A stretch of DNA of 32,987 nt from an uncultured Bacteroidales bacterium (GCA_944321735.1 CALUMK010000028.1:1-32987); one strand, 5' to 3'. Positions 18,285 through 26,480 are shown, counted from the first letter of the stretch. Numbers and translations are program-made. Notes: a model not told the origin generated them from the sequence alone.

Positions 18285-21200
18285 CTATTGGACAATGATT
18301 CTTGTTGTGGAAACTTGGTTTCCGGCATTGATTCGTACGATGTACATTCCCGGTGTTTGAATCGAGACAGGGATAGTGCCATCTGCATTTTCTATTGTCT
18401 GAAGACATTGTCCGTGGAGACTAAAGATTTCCACCTGGGATTTGCCGGAAAGTTCTATCCAGAAATCGCCTTGGTTAGGATTCGGGTATGCGCGGACTGC
18501 AGCCATGTTCTCGGACTGGTTGCTTGTAGTTGAGATTTTAAATGCAGGACCTTCCACTTTGTTAGAGGCACTGCCTTCAAAGTTGGCTTCCACGCTCCAT
18601 TCGTAATCTCCATCTTCCAGATTGCCCAAGCATAATATCATCTCAGCTGCATTGTAGTCAATGCCGCTTTGATTGAATACCTCTTCTTCTGTGGTCATGT
18701 TGTTTACAATTACATGGTAAGTGTGGCCTTTTTCGGCATCCCAGCGCAATGTCACGCTGTCTTCCATGACGGAAGCATGCAAGTTGGCCGGAGCTATTGC
18801 ACTTGTTTCCTCGTCGATGGTGATATTGTCCAAGTGGATGCAGTTTTCCAAATCGGAGAATCCTAAAAAACTGATACGGAGGTTCTTTTCTCCGGCAAAA
18901 GGCCTGAGTTCTATGGAATGCTTTTGCCATCCTTCCGTTGAGGCGCCTCCTATGCGGATGGTGTCGGAAAGGTTTTGGAACAGGCCGTCGTTGCGGGAAG
19001 CTTCTACAATGACGGCCGCTTCGGTCGGTTCAGTATCAATATGGTAAAGATAGAAAGTGAGAACAGGTTCTTTCAAGGTGCTGATGTCTATTTTTTCACT
19101 GCTGAACCGGACGGCATCGCCCGCATTCGCTGTTTCCCTTACCAAAAAGGATGCCAGCCCGCCATCTTCGTCCTGCGGTTCGGCTGTGGGAGAAGTGGCG
19201 TTGCCGCCGATACCCCAGGCTGCATCAAGGCCGCTGACGATCTCGTTCATCCACAAGTGGCTGCTTTGCCCGTTGGCAAACGATTCCTTGAACGGAACGG
19301 GGCTGGATGTTCCCACGAACAGTAATTCGGAAACGGCATCGCTGCCTTGCCCGCTTTCATTGAAGGGATAGATGGCGTAGAAGACATAGGTTTGTCCTTC
19401 GGGGATGTCCACGATGTCGGTAAATGTGGTGTCTTTGATTCCATCGGCAATGACTTCGGCATTGTTACGGATGATGGAGTAGGTAATATTGCCTTCCGCG
19501 TTTTCAGGCGTATTCCAGCTGAGCAGGACAGAATGGTCCTCGTTCTCTTGGGCTTTGAAGTTCCTTGGCGCGGAAGCGGCGGCGATGCCGGCAATGACCG
19601 AAATCTCGGCGGCATCGCTCCTGAGGCCGTCTACATAGGCATAGATCCGGTACGTGTTCAGTCCGTCGGCGGCATCTTGGTCGACAAACCGGGTTTCCAA
19701 AGAGGAATTCATGGTTTCGGTCGTGTGGATGGGCTTTTCCGTTCCTACACGGTATGCTTCCATGCTGTCTATGGCTCGGATGTATTGTCCGTCAAGGGTA
19801 TAGACTGGGGCGAACCAGCCAAGTTGAACCTGGAGGCTACCATCGCGGGCTGGGATGGCCGTGAGGTTGTACGGTGCCATGGGCGTGGCACTGGAACGGT
19901 AGTTCTCTACTTTGATACTGTCGGCGTACAGGATCGTATTGGCGCGTTCGTTGCTGAAGCATAGGGCGATGCGGTAGATCCCTTCCCTTTCGGGGATAAA
20001 GTCAACGATGTGATTGTTGAGACCCGTCTCGTTGATTTTCAGTGTGTCTGGCAGGTATGCTGCTACGGTGTTGCTGTCGTTGTTGTGGCAGAGGGCGATC
20101 CGGACAAAAGCAGGATAGGCGGTGTCGGCTACGCCAGCATGGAGGCTGAGCCGGATTTCATAAGCATGGGTCAGATGCAGGGCTGGGAGATAGAGGATGT
20201 CTTCGTCCTGGCTTCTCTCGGTGGTGCTGCATTGGAGTTTCCCGTCTTCGATTTGCCATGTGCTGCCGTCCCGATTGCCGTCCGTTATCGAAAAACCGTC
20301 CAGATCCGGTTCGGACACGAAGGCTCTCGTGTACGGGAGTTCAGCATAATCGGTGGCATCGATGTAGTGATGCTCGTACCGGAGTTGGTTGCTGAGTTCG
20401 TAGCATTGCAGGTAATCCTGCCAGGTGGAATCGACCCGGGTCAGGATGTTGCCGTATTCGTCGTAGGTGTATTCGTGCTTGTAGCTGTACATCAGGGTCA
20501 AGGAAACCGAGTCGCCTTTGGCTTCGTTTGTGCCGTTTTTTGCCCAGATGTCCCAGTCGTCGCCCCAAGGGTCATCGTCCCACCAGTCATCGCCCCAAGG
20601 GTCGTCTTCTTGATCGGATAGGACTTCGATATTGTAGACGTCTTCCTTGACTATGCTCCCGTGGCCGTCGTAAGCCCAGCGGGTCAAGTCCAGCGGAATC
20701 CATGCGTATTCATAGGTCATGAAGTCGAACATGTACGAATGGACGGTTTTTTCCACGGGGCGGCCTTCGGCATCGTAGACGAAATCGTACCTTTCATAGG
20801 GGTCGTTCTGCCAGATTCCGTTGACGTTCTTGTAGCGGGTCTCCGTCCCGCTGTCCTGACTGTAGGCGTAGATGCCCTTAGTGTGGATTTCCCAGGAAGA
20901 TGTTGCTTCGTTCCATTGGAAATACTCGATCTGGGATATGCGCCCTTCGTTGTCGTAGGTTTTCACAGTCCGGGCATCTACCGATGCTTGGCCGATATAG
21001 TCGAATACGGCATCGCTCCAGACATAAGTCTCGTGCAGGGTTTGCCGGTTCAGGCTATCGTACCCGAAGTTTTCTTTGGTGTCGTTGATGAAAGATCCCG
21101 GTTCCGTGGGGGATGCCTGCTGGTGGATTTTTTCCTTGACAAGGTTGTTTGTGTCATAAGCATAGGAGGTCATGCCTGCGATGCTGTTCCCCGAATACTC

Positions 21201-21308
21201 CATGGTGAAATCCAAAAGACGGTTTTCTTCGGGGGCTTCGGATTGGGCGAACAGCGTGGATGTTCCACCCAAGAGGATGAGTAAGGTTGTTGCTTTTTTC
21301 ATGTCCAT
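18285..21308 (-). CDS. Large secreted protein with T9SS C-terminal sorting domain
   Basis: A 1007-residue predicted cargo of the type IX secretion system. There is a signal peptide (MKKATTLLILLGGTSTLFAQ), then an N-terminal region with YD/RHS-like segments (YDNEGRISQIEYF, YDAEGRPVEKTV, YDEYGNILTRV). A Trp/Asp tandem repeat follows near residue 240. Two fibronectin-III-like domains (about 470-660) and a cleaved-adhesin/jelly-roll-like domain (about 675-830) come next. A third Fn3-like segment precedes the sorting domain (about 930-1007: VRAYPNPNQGDFWIE, then GMYIVRINAG). The function is unknown; domain types suggest adhesion or carbohydrate binding at the surface. A start 6 nt downstream (MKKATT) is equally possible. 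Confidence 0.85.
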   Translation of the reverse strand: MDMKKATTLLILLGGTSTLFAQSEAPEENRLLDFTMEYSGNSIAGMTSYAYDTNNLVKEKIHQQASPTEPGSFINDTKENFGYDSLNRQTLHETYVWSDAVFDYIGQASVDARTVKTYDNEGRISQIEYFQWNEATSSWEIHTKGIYAYSQDSGTETRYKNVNGIWQNDPYERYDFVYDAEGRPVEKTVHSYMFDFMTYEYAWIPLDLTRWAYDGHGSIVKEDVYNIEVLSDQEDDPWGDDWWDDDPWGDDWDIWAKNGTNEAKGDSVSLTLMYSYKHEYTYDEYGNILTRVDSTWQDYLQCYELSNQLRYEHHYIDATDYAELPYTRAFVSEPDLDGFSITDGNRDGSTWQIEDGKLQCSTTERSQDEDILYLPALHLTHAYEIRLSLHAGVADTAYPAFVRIALCHNNDSNTVAAYLPDTLKINETGLNNHIVDFIPEREGIYRIALCFSNERANTILYADSIKVENYRSSATPMAPYNLTAIPARDGSLQVQLGWFAPVYTLDGQYIRAIDSMEAYRVGTEKPIHTTETMNSSLETRFVDQDAADGLNTYRIYAYVDGLRSDAAEISVIAGIAAASAPRNFKAQENEDHSVLLSWNTPENAEGNITYSIIRNNAEVIADGIKDTTFTDIVDIPEGQTYVFYAIYPFNESGQGSDAVSELLFVGTSSPVPFKESFANGQSSHLWMNEIVSGLDAAWGIGGNATSPTAEPQDEDGGLASFLVRETANAGDAVRFSSEKIDISTLKEPVLTFYLYHIDTEPTEAAVIVEASRNDGLFQNLSDTIRIGGASTEGWQKHSIELRPFAGEKNLRISFLGFSDLENCIHLDNITIDEETSAIAPANLHASVMEDSVTLRWDAEKGHTYHVIVNNMTTEEEVFNQSGIDYNAAEMILCLGNLEDGDYEWSVEANFEGSASNKVEGPAFKISTTSNQSENMAAVRAYPNPNQGDFWIELSGKSQVEIFSLHGQCLQTIENADGTIPVSIQTPGMYIVRINAGNQVSTTRIIVQ
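20531..20608. repeat. In-frame tandem repeat encoding a Trp/Asp-rich stretch
   Basis: Within the T9SS cargo gene, a unit around CGCCCCAAGGGTC occurs twice about 36 bp apart, encoding DDPWGDDW in tandem. The result is a short, very acidic and aromatic stretch, unlike the rest of the protein. Confidence 0.7.
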
Positions 21309-21439
21309 CGCTTTATTTTATTGGTTTGTATTCATGATGCATTCTTGCTTGCCATGCTGGCTGGCTTCGATATTGATTCCCATGGCGAATTGACATAGAA
21401 AAACCGCAGATTGCAACAAAAGGGTGTAATGATTTTATC

Positions 21440-21463
21440 ATAGGCCTATAACAATGATATCAT
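21440..21463. promoter_or_regulatory. Paired 10-bp palindromes upstream of the T9SS cargo gene
   Basis: ATAGGCCTAT (21440-21449) and ATGATATCAT (21454-21463) are both perfect palindromes separated by four bases, about 130 bp before the minus-strand gene that starts at 21308. They could be an operator; that is inference. The rest of the 321-bp gap (21309-21629) is AT-rich, with no clear -7 box and no gene. Confidence 0.35.
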
Positions 21464-21629
21464 ACCATTCTGAAAATAGTATGGTTTGTTTTGTGTGATT
21501 ATTGCAATATTAAATATATGGAGAGTTTTCATGTTTTGAAAAACGTACCCTTTCTCCAAGGGGGTATGAGGCACGTGCCTTGCTTGCTGCAAGCTTTTTG
21601 TTATGGGGAAGAAAGGCGATCGCGGGTAT

Positions 21630-23216
21630 TCAATCTAGGTTCTTGAGGAAATCGGAAAGGCTGGCGCCTTCTGGGATGCCGAGTTTCTTGCGTATGCGGG
21701 ATCGGGTATTGTTCAGGCTTCGGTCGGAACAGTTGAGCACGCTGGCGATTTCTTTGGTGGAGAAATCGGAGGAAAGCATGGCGCAGACCCGTTTCTCGGT
21801 AGGAGAAAGCTTGGGGTAACGCCTGGATATCTTTTTGAGGAAATCTCCGTATTCAACGTCGATCAGGTTGTTGAAAAAAGAGGAATTTTCAGAAATGATC
21901 TCGTTGAGCTGCTGGCAGCTTTTCCGGATAGCCTGGTTTTCCTTTTCGGTGGATATGTTCTTTTCGGTTTCCTTGAGCTGGGCGATGACAGAGGAGACGA
22001 TGTTCCTCATTTCGTGGAAATAAACGGCAGTGTCGGTGATTTTTTCTTCTTTTGTCTGGAGCTCTTCGCTCAGTTTTTCCATTCCTTGCTGGTTCTGACG
22101 GGCTCTGATTTTGTTTCTGCGGTAGAGGATTATGAAGATGATGCATCCTGTGAGGATGATGGGGAGGATTATTTTGTATGTGTGGATTTTGGAATGGGCT
22201 TCCTCTATTTGCTTGTCCTTTTGGGTCAAGTCTTGGAGGAATTCCATCTCGTAGATGTTTTTGCGGTCGATGAGTCGGTCCAGGCTGTCCTGGTACAGGA
22301 TGATGGAACGGTAGCAGGAGGCGAGCAAGTCGTAGTCTTTTTGCGCCAATCCGATGTCGGCGAGGCATTTTAGGTAGGACAGGATGGCATCTATGTCTCC
22401 GGAGGCTTGCGCAAGTCGGAATCCGTTCTGCAGGTCTTTTTCAGCTTCTTGCAGCATGCCTTTCAACAGCAGGAGTTCTCCTCGGTTCAGCAGGTAGGCC
22501 ATGCGGTAGACATCGTTGAAGAGGGAGTCGGGGATTTCATGCTTGATGCGGTCCAATGTGTTTAAGGCCAGATCTGTTTTTCCTATGTTGGTGTAGGTTC
22601 TTGCCATGTTCAGCAGGGTCACAAGCTGCATGCTTTGCCACTTTTGCTTGCCGGAGAGGTAAAGCACATCGTTATAGAGGTCTATGCATTTTTCATATTG
22701 CTGTTCATAGCTGTACAGGATGGCCATTTCCGAGAGGGTCTGGAGCCGTTTGACGGTATCGTTCGCCTTTACGTAATATCGGTAGGCTTTATTCAGGTAA
22801 GAGTAGGCAAGTTCGGTATTGTTCAGGGCCAGGTAGGCGGCGCCGGCTATGCGCCGGGCTTCGGCAGCCTGTTCGGAATTGCCAAGTCCCTGGCTTAGGT
22901 CTATGGCTTTATATACGTATTGAAGGCATAAGTCGTATTTTTTGAGCATGAGGGTGCCTCGCGCGAGTTCCAGGTATCCGTGTGCCATGATTTCAGGCTT
23001 GTCGAGCAGGTTCCCTATCTCGAGGATGCGGTGGGAGAGGCTGAGGTATCCGGTGATTTCAAGGTCGGGGTCGTCCATTGCGTTCCGGCAGGAATCGTAG
23101 CTATGCTCCCATTGTTTCCGGAGCTGTTTCCTGTCTTGCATGGCGTGGCTTTGCGGATTGGACAGAGAGAGAAGCAAGGCGGTAATTATGGAGAAAACGA
23201 GTATGTTCTTGTGCAT
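21630..23216 (-). CDS. TPR sensor protein with membrane span and LuxR-type HTH
   Basis: A 528-residue regulator from ATG 23216 (MHKNILVFSIITALLLSLSN). It has a signal peptide (1-25), a periplasmic helical/TPR array (about 30-330), one membrane span (348-365, ILPIILTGCIIFIIL), a cytoplasmic coiled coil (370-450), and a LuxR/GerE-like helix-turn-helix (470-515: SPTEKRVCAMLSSDFSTKEI, then SDRSLNNTRSRIRKKL). This one-piece membrane transcription factor layout is known in Bacteroidetes. HEMRNIVSSV at 401-410 resembles a histidine-kinase H-box, but no ATPase domain follows. The open frame extends to 23528 without a signal peptide and is not used. It is encoded next to the T9SS cargo gene, a plausible but unproven target. 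Confidence 0.85.
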   Translation of the reverse strand: MHKNILVFSIITALLLSLSNPQSHAMQDRKQLRKQWEHSYDSCRNAMDDPDLEITGYLSLSHRILEIGNLLDKPEIMAHGYLELARGTLMLKKYDLCLQYVYKAIDLSQGLGNSEQAAEARRIAGAAYLALNNTELAYSYLNKAYRYYVKANDTVKRLQTLSEMAILYSYEQQYEKCIDLYNDVLYLSGKQKWQSMQLVTLLNMARTYTNIGKTDLALNTLDRIKHEIPDSLFNDVYRMAYLLNRGELLLLKGMLQEAEKDLQNGFRLAQASGDIDAILSYLKCLADIGLAQKDYDLLASCYRSIILYQDSLDRLIDRKNIYEMEFLQDLTQKDKQIEEAHSKIHTYKIILPIILTGCIIFIILYRRNKIRARQNQQGMEKLSEELQTKEEKITDTAVYFHEMRNIVSSVIAQLKETEKNISTEKENQAIRKSCQQLNEIISENSSFFNNLIDVEYGDFLKKISRRYPKLSPTEKRVCAMLSSDFSTKEIASVLNCSDRSLNNTRSRIRKKLGIPEGASLSDFLKNLD

Positions 23217-23474
23217 TGTGCAGGTTTCTACTTTGTTGTTTTGCGTTTTCTTGCGGAAAACCGGGCTAAGGTACGGAAATTTCCGGCTCTGAGGTTTATT
23301 GGTCGATGTGTTTTTCCGATTTGTTTGCAGGCTGTTGGATTTGGATGCCGAGGGTGATGGGGCGGCTGAGGCACGCTTCTCCCGATGGGTTCGGAAAATC
23401 CTCTCGGGAAAAATCGCCGGGCCTGACAGTCGGCTTCGGCAGGGGGTAAGTTTAAATCGAAAATGCAATGGATG

Positions 23475-23505
23475 TTGCAAATATGTTCCGGTTTTCTTAT
23501 CTTTG
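23475..23505 (+). promoter_or_regulatory. Promoter of the rpsF-rpsR-rplI operon
   Basis: TTG (23475-23477) is followed after 20 nt by TATCTTTG (23498-23505), an exact Bacteroidetes consensus promoter. Transcription would start near 23510, giving a leader of about 55 nt. The remaining 23217-23474 stretch, upstream of the divergent regulator gene, shows no gene. Confidence 0.8.
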
Positions 23506-23507
23506 CA

Positions 23508-23534
23508 AACTCTTTGCCTGAGGTGCAAGGAGTT
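23508..23534 (+). promoter_or_regulatory. 5'-leader hairpin of the rpsF operon
   Basis: Arms 23508-23517 (AACTCTTTGC) and 23525-23534 (GCAAGGAGTT) form a 10-bp stem, one pair being G-U, with a 7-nt loop, placed almost at the predicted transcript start. It could stabilise the mRNA or serve autoregulation by S6:S18, as described for rpsF leaders elsewhere. I cannot show the S6:S18 motif here. Confidence 0.45.
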
Positions 23535-23565
23535 AAGTAGTTGATAACCTTTAATTAATTAAACA

Positions 23566-23925
23566 ATGAATCAGTACGAAACCGTTTTCATTATGACTCC
23601 CGTTTTGTCTGACGAACAGATGAAGGAAGCGGTAAAGAAGTACCGGAACTTGCTCGTTGAGCAAGGAGCCGAAATTGTCTACGAAGACAACTGGGGTCTG
23701 AAGAAATTGGCTTACCCGATCCAAAAGAAGGGTTCCGGATTCTATTATTTGATAGAATTCAAGGCAGAAGGCAAGGCGATCCAGGTTTTGGAAACCGCTT
23801 TCCGTCGTGACGAAAAAATGTTGCGTTTCTTGATTACGAAACTGGACAAGCATGCTATCGCTTACAACGAAAAGAAGCATGCCAAGAAACAGCAAGAAGC
23901 GAGTGAACAACCTGAAAACAAGTAA
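23566..23925 (+). CDS. rpsF: 30S ribosomal protein S6
   Basis: A 119-residue small-subunit protein that binds the platform of 16S rRNA with S18. The sequence [20 protein letters not shown], then [14 protein letters not shown] and the [10 protein letters not shown] block are typical S6. The C-terminus is a charged, lysine/glutamate-rich tail. The start ATG follows an AT-rich leader (TTAATTAATTAAAC), common in Bacteroidetes, which rarely use strong Shine-Dalgarno sites. rpsR follows after 5 bp. Confidence 0.97.
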   Translation: MNQYETVFIMTPVLSDEQMKEAVKKYRNLLVEQGAEIVYEDNWGLKKLAYPIQKKGSGFYYLIEFKAEGKAIQVLETAFRRDEKMLRFLITKLDKHAIAYNEKKHAKKQQEASEQPENK

Positions 23926-23930
23926 AAGCG

Positions 23931-24197
23931 ATGGCAGTAGATAACGACATTAAATATCTGACCCCGATTGCGGTAGATACCAAGAAGAAGAAATGGTGCC
24001 GTTTCAAGAAGAGCGGTATCAAATATATCGATTACAAGGATGCCGACTTCCTCTTGAAGTTTGTGAACGAACAGGGCAAGATCCTTCCCCGCCGTATCAC
24101 GGGTACATCCGCGAAATACCAGAAGAAAGTGGCTCAGGCTATCAAGCGTGCCCGCCACTTGGCTTTGATGCCTTATGTTGGTGACTTGTTAAAGTAA
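23931..24197 (+). CDS. rpsR: 30S ribosomal protein S18
   Basis: An 88-residue partner of S6 in the 30S subunit. [15 protein letters not shown] and [20 protein letters not shown] are the S18 core, ending in the usual basic helix ([15 protein letters not shown]). The gene lies 5 bp after rpsF and 12 bp before rplI, so all three are one transcript. Confidence 0.97.
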   Translation: MAVDNDIKYLTPIAVDTKKKKWCRFKKSGIKYIDYKDADFLLKFVNEQGKILPRRITGTSAKYQKKVAQAIKRARHLALMPYVGDLLK

Positions 24198-24209
24198 GGA
24201 GGAAGAGAG

Positions 24210-24659
24210 ATGGAAGTAATTTTGATCAAGGACGTGGCCAAATTGGGCTACAAGGACGATATCGTTGTAGTGAAGAACGGTTATGCCAACAACTACCTCA
24301 TTCCTCAGGGTTATGCCATCCTGGCTACCCCGAGCATGAAGAAGGTGCGTGCCGAAAACCTCCGTCAACGTGCATTCAAGGAAGAAAAGTTGCGCAAGGA
24401 TGCCGAAGAACTGGCAGCTAAGCTCAACGGCTTGGTTGTGAAGATTGCCGCCAAAGCCGGTACTTCGGGCAAGATTTTCGGTTCGGTCAACAACATCCAG
24501 ATTGCCGATGCGTTGAAGGAACAGCATTCGATTGAAATCGACCGCAAGAAGATTTCGATTCCGGGCGAAGCCATCAAGGAAATCGGCCAGCACAAGGCGC
24601 AGGTTGACTTGCACCGGGATGTGAAGGCTGAAATCACCTTGGATGTTTACGCTGAATAA
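24210..24659 (+). CDS. rplI: 50S ribosomal protein L9
   Basis: A 149-residue protein at the base of the L1 stalk. The N-terminal domain begins MEVILIKDVAKLGYKDDIVV and VKNGYANNYLIPQGYA (the L9 signature). A long connecting helix (about 41-75) joins it to the C-terminal domain, which includes GTSGKIFGSVNNIQIADAL. Length is standard. It is the last gene of the operon, and a palindromic repeat ending in TTTTT follows 93 bp later. Confidence 0.97.
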   Translation: MEVILIKDVAKLGYKDDIVVVKNGYANNYLIPQGYAILATPSMKKVRAENLRQRAFKEEKLRKDAEELAAKLNGLVVKIAAKAGTSGKIFGSVNNIQIADALKEQHSIEIDRKKISIPGEAIKEIGQHKAQVDLHRDVKAEITLDVYAE

Positions 24660-24752
24660 TTGAATCTGAATGGCATTCGGGAAAATTGCCCGGTGCTTTG
24701 AAGGATAGGGCGAGGGGGCTGTGTCGAAATAGGGATTTGGAATAAATCTCAG

Positions 24753-24880
24753 GCGGTGTGTCAGAGTGAGTAAGATGCAAGGCGCTGAGAGCGAGAACGA
24801 AGGAGCGTACTTGGGTACGTGACTGAGTTCGAGACTCGATAGCAACGAAGCAGATTGCTCATTATGACACACCGCTTTTT
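24753..24880. repeat. Family A palindromic repeat, copy 3 (possible rplI terminator)
   Basis: Perfect 11-bp arms GCGGTGTGTCA (24753-24763) and TGACACACCGC (24865-24875), extendable to about 20 nt with mismatches, are followed by TTTTT. The centre GGAGCGTACTTGGGTACGTG (from 24802) and the block GCAACGAAGCAGAT are shared with copy 2 (reverse orientation), and the flanks are shared with copy 1. The T-run after the outer stem suggests it ends rplI transcription. Confidence 0.8.
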
Positions 24881-24915
24881 CGTTAATTTTGTGTTCGGAC
24901 GGTCTTGTTTTGAAG

Positions 24916-25020
24916 CCAATCGGTCATTAGGCTTTTGGGAAGAAGCAGGCAAGAGGTCCAAAGCGTCCGTTATAGTTTCGCAATCTGAAACGGACTCGGC
25001 GAGTTAATGGCCGATTTGGG
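24916..25020. repeat. Family B MITE-like repeat, copy 3 (short)
   Basis: Ends CCAATCGGTCATTAG and TTAATGGCCGATTTGG are inverted relatives of the family B terminal repeats, and ACTCGGCGAGT is shared with 14873-14884. At about 105 bp it is half the size of copy 2, so it is an internally deleted or divergent copy. It lies 60 bp upstream of the RNA methyltransferase gene. Confidence 0.7.
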
Positions 25021-25079
25021 TTGCGGTTGTGGCCGGTTTGGTCTGGCCGTCTTTGATTGGGGGTAAAATCCATTGTTTT

Positions 25080-26045
25080 ATGCTTAGTAATCAGCAAATA
25101 AAACTCTTCAAATCCTATCAGCAGAAGAAGTTCCGGCATCAGGACGGGGTGTTTGTGGCGGAGACGCCCAAGGTGGCGGAGGTGTTGATGCGGAGCGGCT
25201 TGCGTATTTTGACGGTGGCGGCTCTGGAATCCTGGTGGGAACGCCCGGCCAACGAGGACTTGCTGCGGCGCTGGGAACGTCGGCATGGGTGTCGGGTCGA
25301 GCGTCTGGTCGTCACGCCTAAGGATCTGGAACGGATTTCGGGCTTGGTGCAGCCGCAGGAGGTCTGGATGCTGTTGGAGCGTCCGGAGGCGGCTTTGTCG
25401 GGACTGGCGGCAACGGCTGTGGATGCCTTGTGCCGAGGGTGCTGCCTTTTGCTGGATGGTTTGCAGGATCCGGGCAATGTGGGCACGGTACTCCGTCTGG
25501 CGGACTGGTTCGGGATGGATGCCGTTCTGTGTACTGCTGATTGCGCGGATGTGTTCCAGCCTAAGTGCGTGCAGGCTTCGATGGGGTCAGTGGGGGTGGT
25601 GCCGGTCTGGTATGCGGAGCGGGAGGAATGGTCGGAATTGATTCGGGCCAAGTCCGGGATAGAGGTGGCCGGAGACGGGGAAAAGACTTGCCTCGGGGCT
25701 TCGGATGGGCATAGTGGTGGATTGCAGGTGTTCGGCACTTTCATGCGAGGTGACAATATTTATAGGCAGACGTTGCCGCAGTCTTCGGCTTGGTATATAG
25801 TCGGCAACGAGGGCAAGGGGATTTCGCCTTGCTTGGAGGCGGTGGTAGGGCAGCGTTTGTCGATTCCGGCCTTTCCGCGTTCCGGTTTCTTGAGGGGGAT
25901 AGGTTCGGGTCAGAAAGGGGAATCTTGGGGAAAAGAGGCGGCCTTGGGCGGTTTGGATGCGGCCTCTCCCGGGGCGGAATCGCTGAACGCGGCTATGGCG
26001 ACGGCAATCCTTTGTTCGGAAATCCGGCGTCAGATGGTTCGCTAA
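25080..26045 (+). CDS. SpoU/TrmH-family RNA 2'-O-methyltransferase
   Basis: A 321-residue SAM-dependent methyltransferase modifying a ribose in rRNA or tRNA; the target is not predictable. ATG 25080 gives MLSNQQIKLFKSYQQKKFRH, the usual N-terminal substrate-binding domain. The SPOUT motifs are GLQDPGNVGTVLRLADWFG (motif 1), WYIVGNEGKGIS (motif 2) and ESLNAAMATAILCSEIRRQ (motif 3). Between motifs 2 and 3 there is a glycine-rich insertion of roughly 30 residues (SGFLRGIGSGQKGESWGKEA) where relatives have only a few residues, lying near the knot that binds SAM. The frame extends to 25029 without a family-like start. Confidence 0.9.
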   Translation: MLSNQQIKLFKSYQQKKFRHQDGVFVAETPKVAEVLMRSGLRILTVAALESWWERPANEDLLRRWERRHGCRVERLVVTPKDLERISGLVQPQEVWMLLERPEAALSGLAATAVDALCRGCCLLLDGLQDPGNVGTVLRLADWFGMDAVLCTADCADVFQPKCVQASMGSVGVVPVWYAEREEWSELIRAKSGIEVAGDGEKTCLGASDGHSGGLQVFGTFMRGDNIYRQTLPQSSAWYIVGNEGKGISPCLEAVVGQRLSIPAFPRSGFLRGIGSGQKGESWGKEAALGGLDAASPGAESLNAAMATAILCSEIRRQMVR

Positions 26046-26245
26046 GGCGGAAGATGCGGTTTTGTCGGAATCTGTGTTCGGGGGGGCGCATATGTTCAAA
26101 GTCAAGGACGCTGACGGGAAAATGTGGGAGCATTGGAATCCGGGTTGTGCATCCGGGGGTGTTGGAGGCTTTGGGCTTTTGGGGAAGTGGCGGCAGGGGA
26201 TTTTGTGCTGGTTGACTCTACCTACGAAAAATCCGAGCTTGGAAG

Positions 26246-26276
26246 TTTGGAAATTCTGAAGAAAATATTACTTTTG
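26246..26276 (+). promoter_or_regulatory. Promoter of tRNA-Pro
   Basis: TTTG (26246-26249), a 19-nt spacer and TACTTTTG (26269-26276) make a full-consensus promoter. Transcription would begin near 26283, ten bases before the tRNA. The preceding stretch 26046-26245 shows nothing convincing. Confidence 0.8.
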
Positions 26277-26292
26277 CACTCCCTTTCAGGAA

Positions 26293-26366
26293 CGGGATGT
26301 AGCTCAGCTTGGTAGAGTACACGTCTGGGGGGCGTGTTGTCGCAGGTTCAAATCCTGTCATCCCGA
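26293..26366 (+). tRNA. tRNA-Pro, anticodon GGG
   Basis: A 74-nt cloverleaf: acceptor CGGGATG/CATCCCG, D arm GCTC/GAGT, anticodon stem CACGT/GCGTG with loop CTGGGGG (anticodon GGG), T arm GCAGG-TTCAAAT-CCTGT, and A as discriminator. CCA is not encoded. Position 1 is C, as usual for bacterial proline tRNAs. Its 3' part is the attachment site of the adjacent island. Confidence 0.95.
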
Positions 26367-26370
26367 CTCT

Positions 26371-26410
26371 AACTCCTTGGTTGCCAATGTGCGGTCAAGG
26401 AGTTTTTTTT
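26371..26410 (+). terminator. tRNA-Pro terminator
   Basis: AACTCCTTG (26371-26379) pairs perfectly with CAAGGAGTT (26396-26404) and is followed by eight T. The same hairpin recurs at 31241-31274 inside the right copy. Confidence 0.88.
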
Positions 26411-26461
26411 ATGTCCTGACTGCGATGAAAGACGGTTTCCGTGGCTTGTGGCGGCCTTCGC

Positions 26462-26480
26462 GTCAACCAAGACGTCAACC
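26462..26480. promoter_or_regulatory. Putative integrase arm-binding repeats, left end
   Basis: GTCAACC occurs at 26462 and 26474, spaced 12 bp, just before the integrase fragment. The same 12-bp pattern occurs four times at 31088-31135 and twice at 31331-31349. Arm-site function is inferred from placement and periodicity. Confidence 0.55.

Larger units (their letters stand above)
26304..26480 (+). repeat. Island direct repeat, left copy (attL side)
   Basis: 177 bp beginning in the D arm of tRNA-Pro and running through its terminator to two GTCAACC boxes. It is repeated at 31174-31349 with one T deletion and three substitutions, all within about 10 bp after the terminator. Duplication of a tRNA 3' end is the hallmark of tyrosine-recombinase integration. 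Here the repeat also contains element DNA. Confidence 0.9.

Noticed and set aside
26062-26259. 65-codon frame before tRNA-Pro
   Set aside because: No ATG start, it ends in the tRNA promoter region, and its composition is unlike neighbouring genes.
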